From Symbiodinium kawagutii (Eukaryota; Sar; Dinophyceae; Suessiales; Symbiodiniaceae), in the NCBI GenBank assembly GCA_009767595.1, contig VSDK01019056.1:158750-222749 (forward strand): DNA of 64,000 nt, read 5' to 3'. Under the pieces are notes generated by a model, which was not told the DNA's origin, made no database searches, and saw only the letters and a list, made by a program, of their open reading frames with translations. Made by a program: the position numbers and the translations under genes. Positions 35,065 to 47,700 of the stretch are shown piece after piece; position 1 is the first letter of the stretch, and every line of letters begins with the position of its first letter.

Positions 35065-36542
35065 GGGGAGTAAGCATCGCCGAACCGAACATCCTGAGAT
35101 CTCCTGATACACTTCCCTCCTCTGCACGTTGCCGTGCCCGTATCTCGGTATCTCGCTGTCTCCAGTCCAAGTGCCCATATTGCGCACTTCCTCCAGTTGC
35201 AGCCAGCGTCTGCATGTTCTGCGCAATGTTTCCCTGGCAGAAAAAGAAATGGGAAACGTATGACAACATGCAAATGAAACATTTCAAGCTCAAGTGTATC
35301 ATGCATTGACGTCCAAGACACTGCTACAAATTAAGCAGCAGTTCGCTGTCCTTTAGACTCTTGGGGCGGAGATTTGAAGTGCCCCCAGCGTTATGTAAAC
35401 CGTGAAATCTAATGCGGTGGTGCAGTAGCGTCTATGTCCTGCAAGGACGTGATGTTTCAGATCGCTGTTCCCCTGGCGACCTGTGTTGCTGCAGCTTGTT
35501 CTGCACCTATGTCAGTGAGGAGAACCTGACAATGAACTGCCACAAGGTTACGGTTGCCAGAAAAATTCCATCGTGCATGTGTTTCATTCATGGCAAGCTC
35601 TGCCATTTTCACACCCAAATCTTCCGTCAACCCAACAATAGGCATAAGTCCCTCTGCACGCCGCCGTGGGCATCACTGCCACGCACCTTTTGCCCTGCTC
35701 TGCCCGAATCAAGTCAATTGGTCATATATATTTCCTTCTTCGCGATCTTGTGATACATATCGAGCTCTACCAAGTCGTAGGCTGCCTCAGTCACACCTTT
35801 TAGGCTCAAGACCATTGAGAACATAAATAAACGACCAAACTGCGACCTCACCGGAGGTGACAAACTGATAGGCGTAGTATTGCAACATAAGTTGCGTTGC
35901 GGCCTTGGTGCTCTTCGATGACTTCCAAATGGTCTGTGGAACTCGCCCGCATGGACTCAATGGCGGCCAGAAGGAAGCCGCGGCGATGCTATGCCATGGA
36001 CATCGCAGAAGTGTCCGTGGAAACAGCAAGGCAAACTGAAAAAATGGACCTGGACAGCAAAGGGAGTCATCTTCATCCCAGGTGGACCTGAGAGGAAGAC
36101 TTTGATCAAACAGAGTCACCTCCTAACGTCCACCTTTGGAGATCTCGGATCCCCCAGCTCTCATGTGCCCTCCAAGAGGACCCGCTGTGCGGAGCAGCGA
36201 CGACGGCAGCGCCACCAAGCCACAGATCCTACCTGCGGCAGCGGCAAAGCTCCAAGGAACCAGGGCACCTCCATGCACGCAGTGTGGTTGTCATTGTCCA
36301 CGGAGCAACCACCAGGGCAGCCACACCGAGGCAGTGCGGGGAAGCCGTTGCAGTGCCCCGATCCAAGCGACACATCCCACATGCAGCAGCTCCCATCAAT
36401 GAAGGGTGCCCAGGAAGCGGAACATGATGTACAGACAGTGTACCTCCTGACCCACTGAGGTACACTGAGTAGCTTGGATCACCACGGCTGTGCTCCCATA
36501 GGCCGTGGTCCAAGCTACGAGCAACACAAAGAGGTGCCGCAT
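35065..36542 (-). CDS. Probable secreted Cys-rich protein gene, family unknown
   Basis: Minus-strand gene inferred from phase-compatible exons. ATG 36542 opens a typical signal peptide (MRHLFVLLVAWTTAYGSTAV). A Cys-rich exon follows (36233-36446, 71 codons, about 10 Cys, an NHT glycosylation site, ending at a CCGCAG|GTAGG donor). Then come exon 35852-35933 (27 codons, ends TCCG|GTGAGG), exon 35526-35620 (MAELAMNETHARWNFSGNRN, sequons NET and NFS, donor CAG|GTTCTC) and exon 35065-35233 (GNIAQNMQTLAATGGSAQYG, acceptor TTTTTCTGCCAG). Phases across the last three junctions match exactly. The link between signal peptide and Cys-rich exon is unclear because a small palindrome lies there. Function unknown; an extracellular or surface role is inferred. 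Confidence 0.5.
36436..36467. repeat. Perfect 11-bp hairpin at an exon border
   Basis: Arms CAGTGTACCTC (36436-36446) and GAGGTACACTG (36457-36467) flank a 10-base loop, exactly where the reading frame of the secreted-protein gene changes. Confidence 0.85.
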
Positions 36543-36956
36543 GATCTCGCTAAGCACGAGCACGAAGACGAGGTCTCGGGTGCAACACCCGTGGTGCTGG
36601 GCCACCGCCCTGGTCATCTCCTCCTTGGCGACCATGCAGCAGGCCAAGGAAGTAACTACAGGGCGTAGAGGCGTAGTTTTGAGATGTAGCTGCTGAGAAA
36701 GGTGCAAAGAAATCACAGTTGCCCCAACAACCAAAGCAAAAGAAATACATTTTTCCTTTTCATAGCATTTTTTTTCCAACAACCAAAGGAAAACAAATTT
36801 CTTGAAACTTCATTGCTCTTATCACTGCTATGAAGACACCCAGCCTGATGGCCCAAGAAGGCCAAGCCAAAGCCTGTCCGCAACAAGTTGCACGATGTAA
36901 CAACACCAAGGAACCACACAAATGGTGACGCCTTAGAATGGAACATCTCAGGTAGA

Positions 36957-37058
36957 TGGTGGTTTCTCAAAATCAGGGTATTCCCGAATCATCCTTTATT
37001 GACCATTTATAGTAGTAAACCAACCTTGTTTGGGGTACCCCTGTTTTCAGCAACCCCT
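36957..37058. repeat. Palindromic MITE-like element, copy 10
   Basis: Left arm ATGGTGGTTTCTCAAAATCA, right arm GGGGTACCCCTGTTTTCAGC, interior GAATCATCC...GTAAACCAACC. Confidence 0.85.
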
Positions 37059-37192
37059 AAATGGGTCATCCAGCTTTCTCATTGACAGCACGCTTCCACA
37101 GCGCACCTGCAACTCCAGTACCACATCCCAACTCAATCCCACGAAGTGGCCTGCGGCGAAACTTGAAACACCAGCAATGATTCAAAATGGTC

Positions 37193-37490
37193 AGTGTGAT
37201 GCTTCATGATCAATCCCGGCTCAGGATTCTTGACAATTTGATAATGGGCAAGCAGTCACCGCTTCATACTGCTTAGGAATGTTTCAGGATAAATCTTGGC
37301 TCTTGATTCTTGACATAATGGGCAAGCGGTCACGGCTTCATACTGCTTAGGAATGGTTCATGCTTAATCCCAGTTCATGACTTTTGACAAATTTGGTAAT
37401 GGTGAAGCAGTCACTGGTTGGCAATTCTTCATACTGCTTATAGGAATGCTTCGTGCTTAATCGCGGTTCTTGATGAAGTTGAGACAGTCT
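37193..37490. repeat. About 85-bp tandem repeat, three-plus copies
   Basis: Units contain ATGCTTCATG-ATCAATCCCGG, TTCTTGACA, ATGGGCAAGCAGTCAC and CTTCATACTGCTTAGGAATG. Copies diverge by small indels. Confidence 0.8.
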
Positions 37491-37686
37491 CACCCCTGGC
37501 TGTTTTAGGGTAATCCTGCGCTGACCATGGCGCAATGGCCGATCGCTCTCCGCACTTTTTTTCTCCCAGGTGACCTGAGCTGAGCGAGTGGCAGGTCATG
37601 GACGGCGCTGCTGTCAACCACCAAAGGTGACTCAGCAGCCCAGGCAGCTGATAAGATTGATCAACCAGCCATTATTAACTTATCTT

Positions 37687-37788
37687 GGGGGTTCTTGAAA
37701 TAGGGGTACGCCAAAAATGGTCGGTCTAGTACTGAAAATGCTTAACAAAGGATCATTTAGGGGTTCCCCTATTTTCAGAAACCACCAG
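37687..37788. repeat. Palindromic MITE-like element, copy 11
   Basis: Left GGGGGTTCTTGAAATAGGGG, right GGTTCCCCTATTTTCAGAAA, interior AACAAAGGATCATTTAGG (opposite interior orientation to copy 10). Confidence 0.8.
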
Positions 37789-38563
37789 GAGAACGAATCA
37801 ACCAGCCGGTTCATGGTCAATACGCTGGTTCGGATAAAATCGTCAGTCATGGACCATCAGCCAGCTTTTTCACCCTCTTAAGACTTTCTGTCTAGGCTCT
37901 AAAGAAAGTGGCAGACATTTGCAAAGGCTGTGATTTTGGTAGCATGGTTTATTCAAGCTGCTACAGTTGGGCAACCGTTCGCCGCTTCCAGCAAACTGTT
38001 TTTTTAATCCCAGGCCCATGATCAATCAACAATTCCCATGTCAATTGAAAAAACTCACTGCAAGACGATGGCCACCGAAATCTCCGAAGACCTCGATGGG
38101 CCATTTCAAAGGGGCTATCTAAAGAGCCAGCTTGCAAGCAAGGCGAAAGCTTCCGGGCTGATGACCTCAACACTGGAGGTTTTACAAAAATCCAGCGCGG
38201 AAGATGAAAAGCGATGAAGGCATCGCGGTTTGTGATGAGATCAAAATCATCTCACCAAAGATGTCATCGCGTCCATCCAGAGTTTTCATGGCTTGGTACC
38301 TGCACCCTCTTTGAGGGGAAAGGATCTGTACAGTGGCCAAGAAATCTGGAGACCATGCAGGCTATACATTCTGCAACATGACAAAGCGCGCACAATTGGA
38401 AGAAAATCCCTCCGCGATTCCACTTGCGACATACGCAAATCTCCGCACAAGGGAGTCCCAAGAGTGCGCAAAGGAAGAGGCCAGGGGAAAAATAGCCACA
38501 AGTTCGGGAAGTGTGGCGTTGAAAGCCCACACATCATGATGGGCCAAATATATCCCCGGCTGA

Positions 38564-38764
38564 TCAAAATTGTACATTGCCGACATTGCCGGCCTTGCCA
38601 TCAGAAATTTCTACAGGATCACATTGCTGGCCAAGTTTCGAGTCTTCTAGGCCAAGAAGGTACTTGAGGCTCCAGCCAGCCTCAAAATTCGGACCAAATG
38701 GCATCTTCCACGTCCAAAAGAACGGCTGGATATGGTCCTTGGCTAAGGAAGCAATGGCTTCCAG
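38564..38764 (-). CDS. GH5 gene exon 11 (terminal)
   Basis: Acceptor CCTGTAG. Encodes LEAIASLAKDHIQPFFWTWK and MPFGPNFEAGWSLKYLLGLE, then about 25 residues to TGA. A GCAAG|GC site shortly before the stop could extend the gene into a further exon. Confidence 0.8.
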   Translation of the reverse strand: MEAIASLAKDHIQPFFWTWKMPFGPNFEAGWSLKYLLGLEDSKLGQQCDPVEISDGKAGNVGNVQF

Positions 38765-41700
38765 CTACAGGTGGGTCCCTACCAAAGGGTGACTTGCAGA
38801 AAAGTCTCAGACTGAAACGAGTTCACTTGCTCCTCAATGAAGGCACGTAGAAGCTGGGAGTTGTGGCATGCATACCTGCTACATCGGCCAGTTCTGTTTC
38901 TGTGAGAATCTGTCTCAAATCACATCTCCTTCCTGCATCTTCACATTTTGACCGAATTTCCTACCCCTCACATCTTTCACATCGTCCACCCGCAAGGACC
39001 TGCCTGGCTTTGTGAAAGGTCCCAGCGGAGAACTCCGTCACAGAGACCTGTGCTTCGCCAAAAAGTTGCCGAAGACGGTGAGAAGCGCTGCTGGCACAGC
39101 TGTGTAGCTTCGCCTGCCCACGGCTGTACCGAGACCCCTGCAGTGACAGGGCTACAGTGAGACTATGCAACGCAGTGAGAGTAGTCACAGGGGTACCCCG
39201 CATCCGAAATAATCATCTTCGCAGAAAGAATTCATCGATTCTTGCAGCATCACAAACTACTGACAGAACTAGTTGCGAGTTTCACGCAGACTTACATCAT
39301 GGATTGGGCGCCTGCACCTGCTGCATTGGCGCAGCACAATGGAAGCCTCCTCCCTTCACCTGAGACACTGCACACTCGTCACCTTTCAGAATCTTCCGAA
39401 GCAGTTCGACAGATGTCAAAAAAGCTGAGGCCATCGAAGCGGGCATCAAAAGGCACTAGGGTCTCACCAGGGTCTCGCTATGGTCTCACTACATTCTCAC
39501 TAAGGTCTCACTATGGTCTCGCTAGGGTCTCACTTGTGTCACTAATCGCTTCCAAATTGCAGATCTGCCATCGCAATCGCCGTTGCTCCATGCCACATAC
39601 CAATGCACGTCTGCGACGGCCCAGGTTTTCTGCTCTTCCTTCGTGAAAGTCTGAAGAAACCAAGGCACTGCAGAGTGCTCGAACCTGGAGACATGAACTC
39701 CCCCCATCCTGGGGGGTTCCCTTGTGAAGAAAGGAATCTCTGTGATCTAACAACGGCCAAAGATGCAAAAGTTGACGCAACCAAATGTTGTCACTACTGC
39801 AACAATTCAACTAGGTCTGAGATGTGAGAAGAAACACAGTGCGCAGGCTTTGTTGAAAACGAGGGACTCAGAAAAGGCCGTTTCAATGAGATTCACATAG
39901 AGTTTCATGTTCTCAGCGGGTAGGTTTGAAGTCCTAAAGTCTCCTGATGTTTCCGAGAGCCAAGTGAGAACATTCTCCTCCTCGGCAAAATGGCTCCAAG
40001 CGTTGGTGTGTGCTGGCTCATTCATCAGGGTTAGACCTGTTCGAGTTTCGGAGAACAGTAGGGTGCGATGCCATCATGGCACCCCATTGCTGCTCAAGCT
40101 TGTGAAGTACCAACGGCAGAGAAGGAGAATTTTGCAAACATGACAACACGTAAGGAAGCAACTGAGCTAGTTACGGTCCTGAGTGCATTACAAAAAGAAC
40201 AACTTTGGACTGCGTGCCTTGGACAGATTTCTTAGTTTCTGCATCCAAGGATTCCACCCAGCGGATCAATGCCTGCACCACCCAACGACCCGCTGTCGTC
40301 AGCGGAACAGCTGCAGCATCCCCGAGCCGAGTCTTTTCGGTCCAAAAGACCGGTCGATTTGGCCAGACGCAATTGTAAGTACCGTCCTGGGATCCCCCTG
40401 GGAAGGCATGCAAATCGAAAATGACTTGAAGCCCATGCTGGGAGGCTTTGTGTAAAAAGTCCCTCAAGATCTTTCTGGGAATGGTCGCGAGCGCTATCTT
40501 GTCGTGATAGAAGGGATCCGGTACCAGCGCAGTTTCTTTTTCCGGATCAAAGGAGGCATAGACTGGGCTCAACAGCGCCAATGCATCAGCGAAAGCGGCC
40601 CAGGTCAGCGGCAGTCGAATGACGGCGATCCCGGTCCTGAAGAAATCACGGAAGTGCTACTGTTTTTCCAACCGGTAGGGTTGAAGTGTCCTTCATTGGA
40701 GGTTATTGCTGGTCAATGGTTAGCGTGCTACCTGATCACCTATGACGGGATTCTTGCATTGGTCCTACGGCCTTTGTTTGTTCGTAGGCACCTCCTTATC
40801 AAGCAATACAAGTTAGTAGCACAGCGCAAAAACAGGCATAGATGTCACCGCAGCTGTCGTCGCATGGGTATTCATTTATCACGCCCTTACATACGATGGG
40901 GCCAGTTTTGCCTTTTTGGTCAGTTTTGTCCGTGTTGGCGGTTTTGGCAGACCCAGCCGGCGAGGCAATTTTGTCATGCATCAACCAGCACTTTGAGAAT
41001 CGAATTTCAAGCGGCCAGAAGCCGAGCGTGAATGCTCCTGAATCTTGCCAAAGTTAAGTAACGTTGTCAACCAAACTGGATTGTCATCCTTGCAGACGGA
41101 GCTCACGCAAGTCTTTGCCCGAAGCGGATTGCGCGGAGGCTCTTTGCTCCAGGGTTTGCAAGCGCTACTGGAACAGTTAACAGTTGCGCAACCAGAACAG
41201 CAACTATACGATGATGTAGTTGACTTAGTGGAGAGCAGACCCAAAAACTTGCTCCAAGCACTGAAGACATTGGTAAGCAGACACGCGCGAAATCAAGTTT
41301 GGAAAGACTCTGCAGCGCCCCGTGCACGCCCAGCGTCTAGACAGGTAACGCTGGCAAACAGGCCCGCACGAACTTCGCCAAAGATTCCCAGTTCGCCAGC
41401 CTCTCATCCACTGGCGCAAGCAGGGCCCGCTGGGTCAGGACCGCGAGAAGGCTGGCCGTTAGGGTGGGTCGATTCATACGGCAAGACGTGTCACGGACTA
41501 TGTCCAGGCCATTCCCACGGCGCGCTTTCGTCAGGCGCCCGAAAACTGGAACTCCTGCGGTAATATGCCTTCAGGGCAGGGTAGTCCTTTGTAGTACCCG
41601 CTGGTAGCTTCGATCCTGTGTTTGGACCCCGGTCAATCTTTTGGACTGACGTGCGCCCGAAGCGTTGGCAGGCGGAGCAGCCCAGCACGCGTCAGGAGCT

Positions 41701-44700
41701 GACACTTTGATTCCTAGTTGCACCAAGGCATGGGAGGCTTCTGAAGCAACTTGCGCACCATAGCCGTCACGCGCCTCCGATTGGGACCACGGAAACCAAC
41801 AGACCGTAGCGGCGGTGTTGACACCAGCCTTGTGCCCTACAACGTCACAGGAAAAACAAATGTTGTCCTGTCCGGCACGAGTGCCTGACTGCTGCCGGGC
41901 TGCTTCAAGGTCAGCTAAGTGAACAAGTCCTGTGACGCGGCAAGTGCCTCTTTGCTGAAAATTTCAAGAGTCCAGTAAAGACATTGGCTTGACCCCATGG
42001 CCCAAGGCCCCCGTGCGAAAGCACTGCGCTCACCTGCTTGCAAGCAATAACGTCCCATGAGCCTGTGTAGCGTCAATCAATGGAAAACCGGATAACAAAA
42101 CTGGCAGCTCGCTGGTCGGCGGGGCTGCATGGGGGCTTTGTGACCCGCAGCGGCGTTTCTGCTCGAGTGCGCAACTTGGCGGGGCGCACTCCACACTCAA
42201 TAACCAACGTTTTAATGAGTTGGAGTCTGCCATTACAAGCGCCGGGAACACGGCGAGATGGTTACCTATATGAATGGCGTCGGCTGGAAATCCAATCGCT
42301 TTACCAGTGGCACGGCGCCAATCATCTTTGCGAGAGTGCCATGCGCCCCCTTGCTGGCTGGTGTTTTGGGATTTCTTGTATGTCACTTGGCGCCGCCCCT
42401 CTTCATCGGGTGGGGACTTGTGTGTTGCCGCAATGTTTGCCAGCGTTACCTGTCTAGACGCTGGGCGTGCACGGGGCGCTGCAGAGTCTTTCCAAACTTG
42501 ATTTCGCGCGTGTCTGCTTACCAATGTCTTCAGTGCTTGGAGCAGGTTTTTGGGTCTGCTCTCAACTAAGCCAACTAGATCACCATATAGTTGCTGTTCT
42601 GGTTGCGCAACTGTTGTCTGTTCCAGTAGCGCTTGCAAACCCTGGAGCAAAGAGCTTCCATGCAATCCGCCGCTTCGGGCAAAGACTTGCATGAGCTCCA
42701 TCTGCAGGGATGGCAATCCAATTTGGTTGACAATTTACAATGCTACTTGGGGAAGATTCAGGAACATTCACACTGGGCTTCTCCTTTCCCAAAGTGCTGG
42801 CTGATGCAGTGACAAAATCCAACACGGACGAAACTGACCAAAAACGCAAAACTGGCCCCATCGTATGTAAGGGCGTGATATATGGATACCCATGCGACAA
42901 CAGCTGCGGCGACATCTATGCCTGTGTCTGCGCTGGGCTACTAACTTGCATTGCTTGAAAAGGAGGCGCCTACGAACAGACAAAAACCGTAGGACCAATG
43001 CAAGAATCCACCGCACACTGACCATTAGCAATAATAGTCAATAATAGCTATTAGTTGGGTTAACCATTAACAATAATGGTTAATGGTAGTTAATGATAAG
43101 AGATAATCATGCACTGACCACTCCTCTCTTTTGGCTCTGCACAACCTGGTAAGTCTATGTGGGCGTCCACCATCGCTGCAGCTGAAATCGGGCTCGTTCG
43201 GAGCCAGCTTGATGACACAAGGAAGAACAAGCTGGAATGAGCTCTTTACAAAAGCTGCAGGTATCCAAAGGGTGGGAGGGCTCTGGGCCCAGATCGCTTA
43301 AGGATTGGTAAATGCATGAGAGGACATGCACTGACCACTCCTCTCTTTTGGCTCTGCACAACCTGGTAAGTCTATGTGGGCGTCCACCATCGCTGCAGCT
43401 GAAATCGGGCTCGTTCGGAGCCAGCTTGATGACACAAGGAAAAACAAGCTGGAATGAGCTCTTTACAAAACTGCAGGTATCCGCCTTTAACCAGGCCGTC
43501 ACTTAAGGTACGCGCTTAAGTACAGGAGTGGCTTTGCCAAGTGACTGCAGAGATTGAGAAAACAAACATGCAGCTAACCTAATTTTCAGCTTTGTCCCTT
43601 CGGGAAGCGTTACCAAAAAATTCTCAGCTGACAGCTCTTGCAGATATGATTCGAGGGTCATTTGGGAGACTAGTCGCATTCGCCACAACAGGTTGCTGAT
43701 GACTTCCCCACGCTTGTAGGCCATGATGGCTCCTCCTCCACGCACTGAGCCAGGAGTAGGTCTGGCAGCTTGAGGTACTTCAAGCGCATCCAGCAACTTT
43801 TCCCATCTTGACCGGAAAGAGGAAGGCGACAAAGGAAACAGAGGGAGAAATTCAGCTAGGCCACCAAAAATTTGCTGGATCAACTGGACAGCTTCACGGT
43901 TTTCGATACGAAGATGCTGAACTCTGCCTTTACTTCTTCGTAAAGTCTTCGGCTTACGTACTTTTAAGAAAAGCACTGACTCCACTTGATCAAAGGTATC
44001 CATGGGCAGAACCAAATCCAACCGGTGAGCAGCTAAAACCTCTCCGATCCGTGCTATGCCTTCCATCCCAATCACCAAGCAGCCTGCGAAACGAAGCCAA
44101 CCCCAGGAAAGAGCTAAGCTAACCATTGCACGATACAGCACTTCTGGCAAGGGCTTACGATGGCAAACTGGTTGAAATTCTTCCCATTGACTCACCAAAG
44201 CCCAGGCTGGGCTCATCGCAGGTCGCAGTAAAGGATACTTTTGCTGGGCTAAAACGAAAAGGTGTCTAACTTCATACAGCCTTCCCCCATTTTGGTACAA
44301 ATGCAAAGCATATCGCCTCAGAATTTGGACAACTAGAGGGGCACAAACAAAAACTTGTGGGATAGTTTCCTCCTGCAGTGAACTTGCAAGCCAGGCTTCG
44401 AACTTTGTCCACAGTCGCTGCTGCAACTGCGCGGTGACTCCACCTACCAAAGGAGCTCTGAGAAGGCCCTGTGGATTTCGCAGAGGTCCTCCTCGAACTC
44501 TTCGTCTAGGTCCTGGGTGAAGTGCTTCTCCTACACGAAGGCCTCCTACAAAAGCACAGTCGGCTGGAGAAGAGGACGTGGTCCTAGCACTCGCAAGTTC
44601 AGCCGACTTCCCCATAGCTATAGCCAGCTTTACTGTTAGAGCTCGAGGATAAACTTGGGCTACATGAGTCCAACATGCTTGGTGAAATGCACTCCGTCCA

Positions 44701-47700
44701 CGAAGCACTTGGTGAGAATGACCTCCCTGACACAGCCAACGAACACCAGCTAACGAGGTGGAGGTTGCTACGCGTGCGCGTTTCCTCCATGGCGTCTTGA
44801 AGCGGCACATGTCGAAGCGAAAGCTCTGATGATGCAAAGCAAGACCAGAATCCAACCACTCAGGCAGCAGCCAAAGAAAGCTGCCGTCAGGGTTCTCTGC
44901 CCAGTACGGCAAATCCAGCTTCTTGCAGAGCAGCAGCACCTTCAGCACGAACTGACCATGCTGATTTCCTCGCTCAACCTTCTTTTGCATGTTCATGGTG
45001 ATGCCAGGTTTCCCATAGGGGTGCTCTCGGTCTCGAACAGCCGGAGTGACTGCCCGGCTAAAGCTCCCACATTCAGGAGCTGCACCAACTCCCCAAAAAG
45101 CTCCTTCTTGAATGAGCTCAATGATGAGCTTCTGCGTCGTCTCTTCCAGCAGGTCTTGACCAGGTCCATGCGTGAAGTCAAAAGTCAAACTCCACACCTG
45201 CCACCGGCGACTAACCTGCTTCGCCACCCCAGCTTTGCCACTGTAAAGGTCCAAGTAGCCTCGGCGTTCCCACGCTATCTGTCTGCTAGCGCGGTTTCCT
45301 CCAGGGCAAAGGAACTGACAAGCCGGGAGCCGAGCCAACAACTCACGAGCCTTCGCACTGAGCACAGGGCTATTGCGGTTCTCATGGCATTGCAGCACAG
45401 GCGGTTCAGCTACAGGGAGCTCTTGCGAGCTAGGTGAAATGGCAGCGGTGAGCTTAGTTACTTTCTTCTCTTTGGGAGGAGCTACCCTTTTTGAAGCAAC
45501 AGAATTACTTGGCCTGGGTTCATTTCTTCCCTCAGGCTTTTCTTCTTGCGTTTTTGTTTGGCTCTCAGGCTCTTGGTTATGCTCTCTTGTAAGCTCTATG
45601 GCTTTTGGAACAGGCTGTGAAACGAATTCAGTTAAAAAACTATGCGCAGGCAGGTGCTCATCTTTGAGCTCCTGATCGAAGCGCGCAAGCCTTTCAGGCT
45701 TTTGCACCTCTCGCAGTGGCTTCAACAACTGCGAAGAAAAAGCAGTGGCGTCAACAGGGCTAGACAGCTTTGGCGGCAACTGAGCGACCTGTACAGGACT
45801 GAAACCTAAGCTATCCAACCAAGCATCTAAACCTAAGAAATCCCCTCTACAAGCTTCCCCCCACCAGCATGGTACGGGCTGTACAGGATCCCTAATCTTC
45901 TGGTCTCTCGTTGGATCATCTGCTACGTTTGCTAGAGAGGGTACAAAACCAAAATTTCCATACAGACCACAACCTATATGTACAGCTAAACTTGACTTTA
46001 AAGTTTGTTCAGCCTCGGGCTACTCGATCGTCCTTTCACCACAGCAGCTAGTGCAACTTGGCTGTCACTTCTCACCAAGTAGCGGCAGCTGCCTCTGCGA
46101 AGCGCTAAGCGACGTTTAGCCTCCAGGATACTCTCCAGCTCCAGCAAGTTCATATGCCGCTTGTTTGCTACACCCACGCAGTGGTTCAAGGTGTACTCAA
46201 GGTTCTGAGCTAGCATCAGCCAAAGGGGATGACTGACAAGTGGAACTCCTTCTGGTAACTCATCTTCCACCATCAGCTCTTCGTGCATTCGCAGCCAGCT
46301 CTTCCAAGGGCTCAGCAAGCGACCCCAGGTTCCTCGAGCCAAGCAGCGACGTTGAATCTCTTTCGCCACAACCTTTGGAACTCTAGTCCTCACAGACGCT
46401 TTCTTGTTCGACGAGGCGTCAGTCAGGAAGATCTCCGGGATGCTTTCGGCTCGAAGGTCCACCACCACAGCAGGTGCTATCATGACTAACACCCAAAGTT
46501 CTTCTCGCAGTGAAGGGCTCAGCTGAATCACATCATCTCGTTCTCGTCCACGTTGCACTGCATATACAGCATCAAGGAGACTCAGCAACCGCCTCCTGAT
46601 TTGAAGTACTGCTACCCAGCTACCAGCAAGGACTTCCATGAGACCCACAGTCGCGTAGCCTAGCCGCGCAGTGCGGCTGGTGAGATCCATCAACGGAATG
46701 ACTCGATGTAGGTTAGGTCGGACATGGCCCAGCTTTCCATCGACCGTAGCTCCCCAAAAGTCTGCAGATAACTCTCCTTCAAAAGTCTTCTTTGGATGGG
46801 GTAACAAACCTTCTTGGATGTAAACCTCACACATTGATCGCAACCGACGTACTCCATCTGAAATTCCAGGATCAGAACCTTTAGGAAGTTGTTCGGCTAT
46901 AACTAGGTCATCGATCACTATGCCTGCTGCTGTCCTACCCCGAGGAGCTCGACCTTGAGCCGTGAGCATCTCATAAGGCGAAAAAATGCGATGTTGTACT
47001 GCTAGCTCGACATGTGACCTTTGACCCAGCTCCACGGCGTTGCAGTCCCCCATCGCAAGAGTGGACAAACAAGGGTAAAAGCAGGTATGACCTTGTAAAA
47101 GTAGCGACCGATCGAAACATTTATATTGAGAAGCTTGTTCACCAGAAAGAGGTAGCTTTAAACAGTTTCGAGTACTCCTAGCTGAGCTGACCTTGAAGCA
47201 GTAGTAATAGTCACGTAAATCAGTTCCAGAAAGATATAGATCTTGTGACGCATCCAACTCAATTTGGCATAGGGCTTGAACAGAGCCTAGAGTAGAGCAC
47301 CATGATCTCAAGGTATCTTCTAATTCATTGGCTGGTCGAGCATCCACTATAAGTCTATCCTTGGCCTCGTCTTTGGTCAATGCGAAAGCCCCACAAGCTC
47401 GCGAAGCTCTCACACTATTTTTCGGAACAATGCGAAGGCGATGATGCTGATCCAAAAAATGCAGCAACGCCTTTGCGTTGGTGGGAGTGGCATGAACTCG
47501 GACTCTAGGAGGTTTGTCTCCAGCTGCATCTGGGGACTTGGCCAGTTTCACAGGGTCTGCATAAACCTCTTGGTGGATACCATCTAAATACTTGGTTGGA
47601 TCGAACTCAGGCATTTCCTTTGGAATTCACAGTCTGTGGGGCTCAACTTCTTTCGCCATGATAGGGGTTCCTTGGGATAACTTTCCTACCACATGGCCGA

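Noticed and set aside
43155..43502. 115-codon frame across the element end
   Set aside because: It is the B1-A2-B2 terminal repeats translated. The duplicated peptide reflects the repeat, not a gene.
44829..45437. 202-codon plus-strand frame
   Set aside because: Antisense shadow of the methyltransferase domain.
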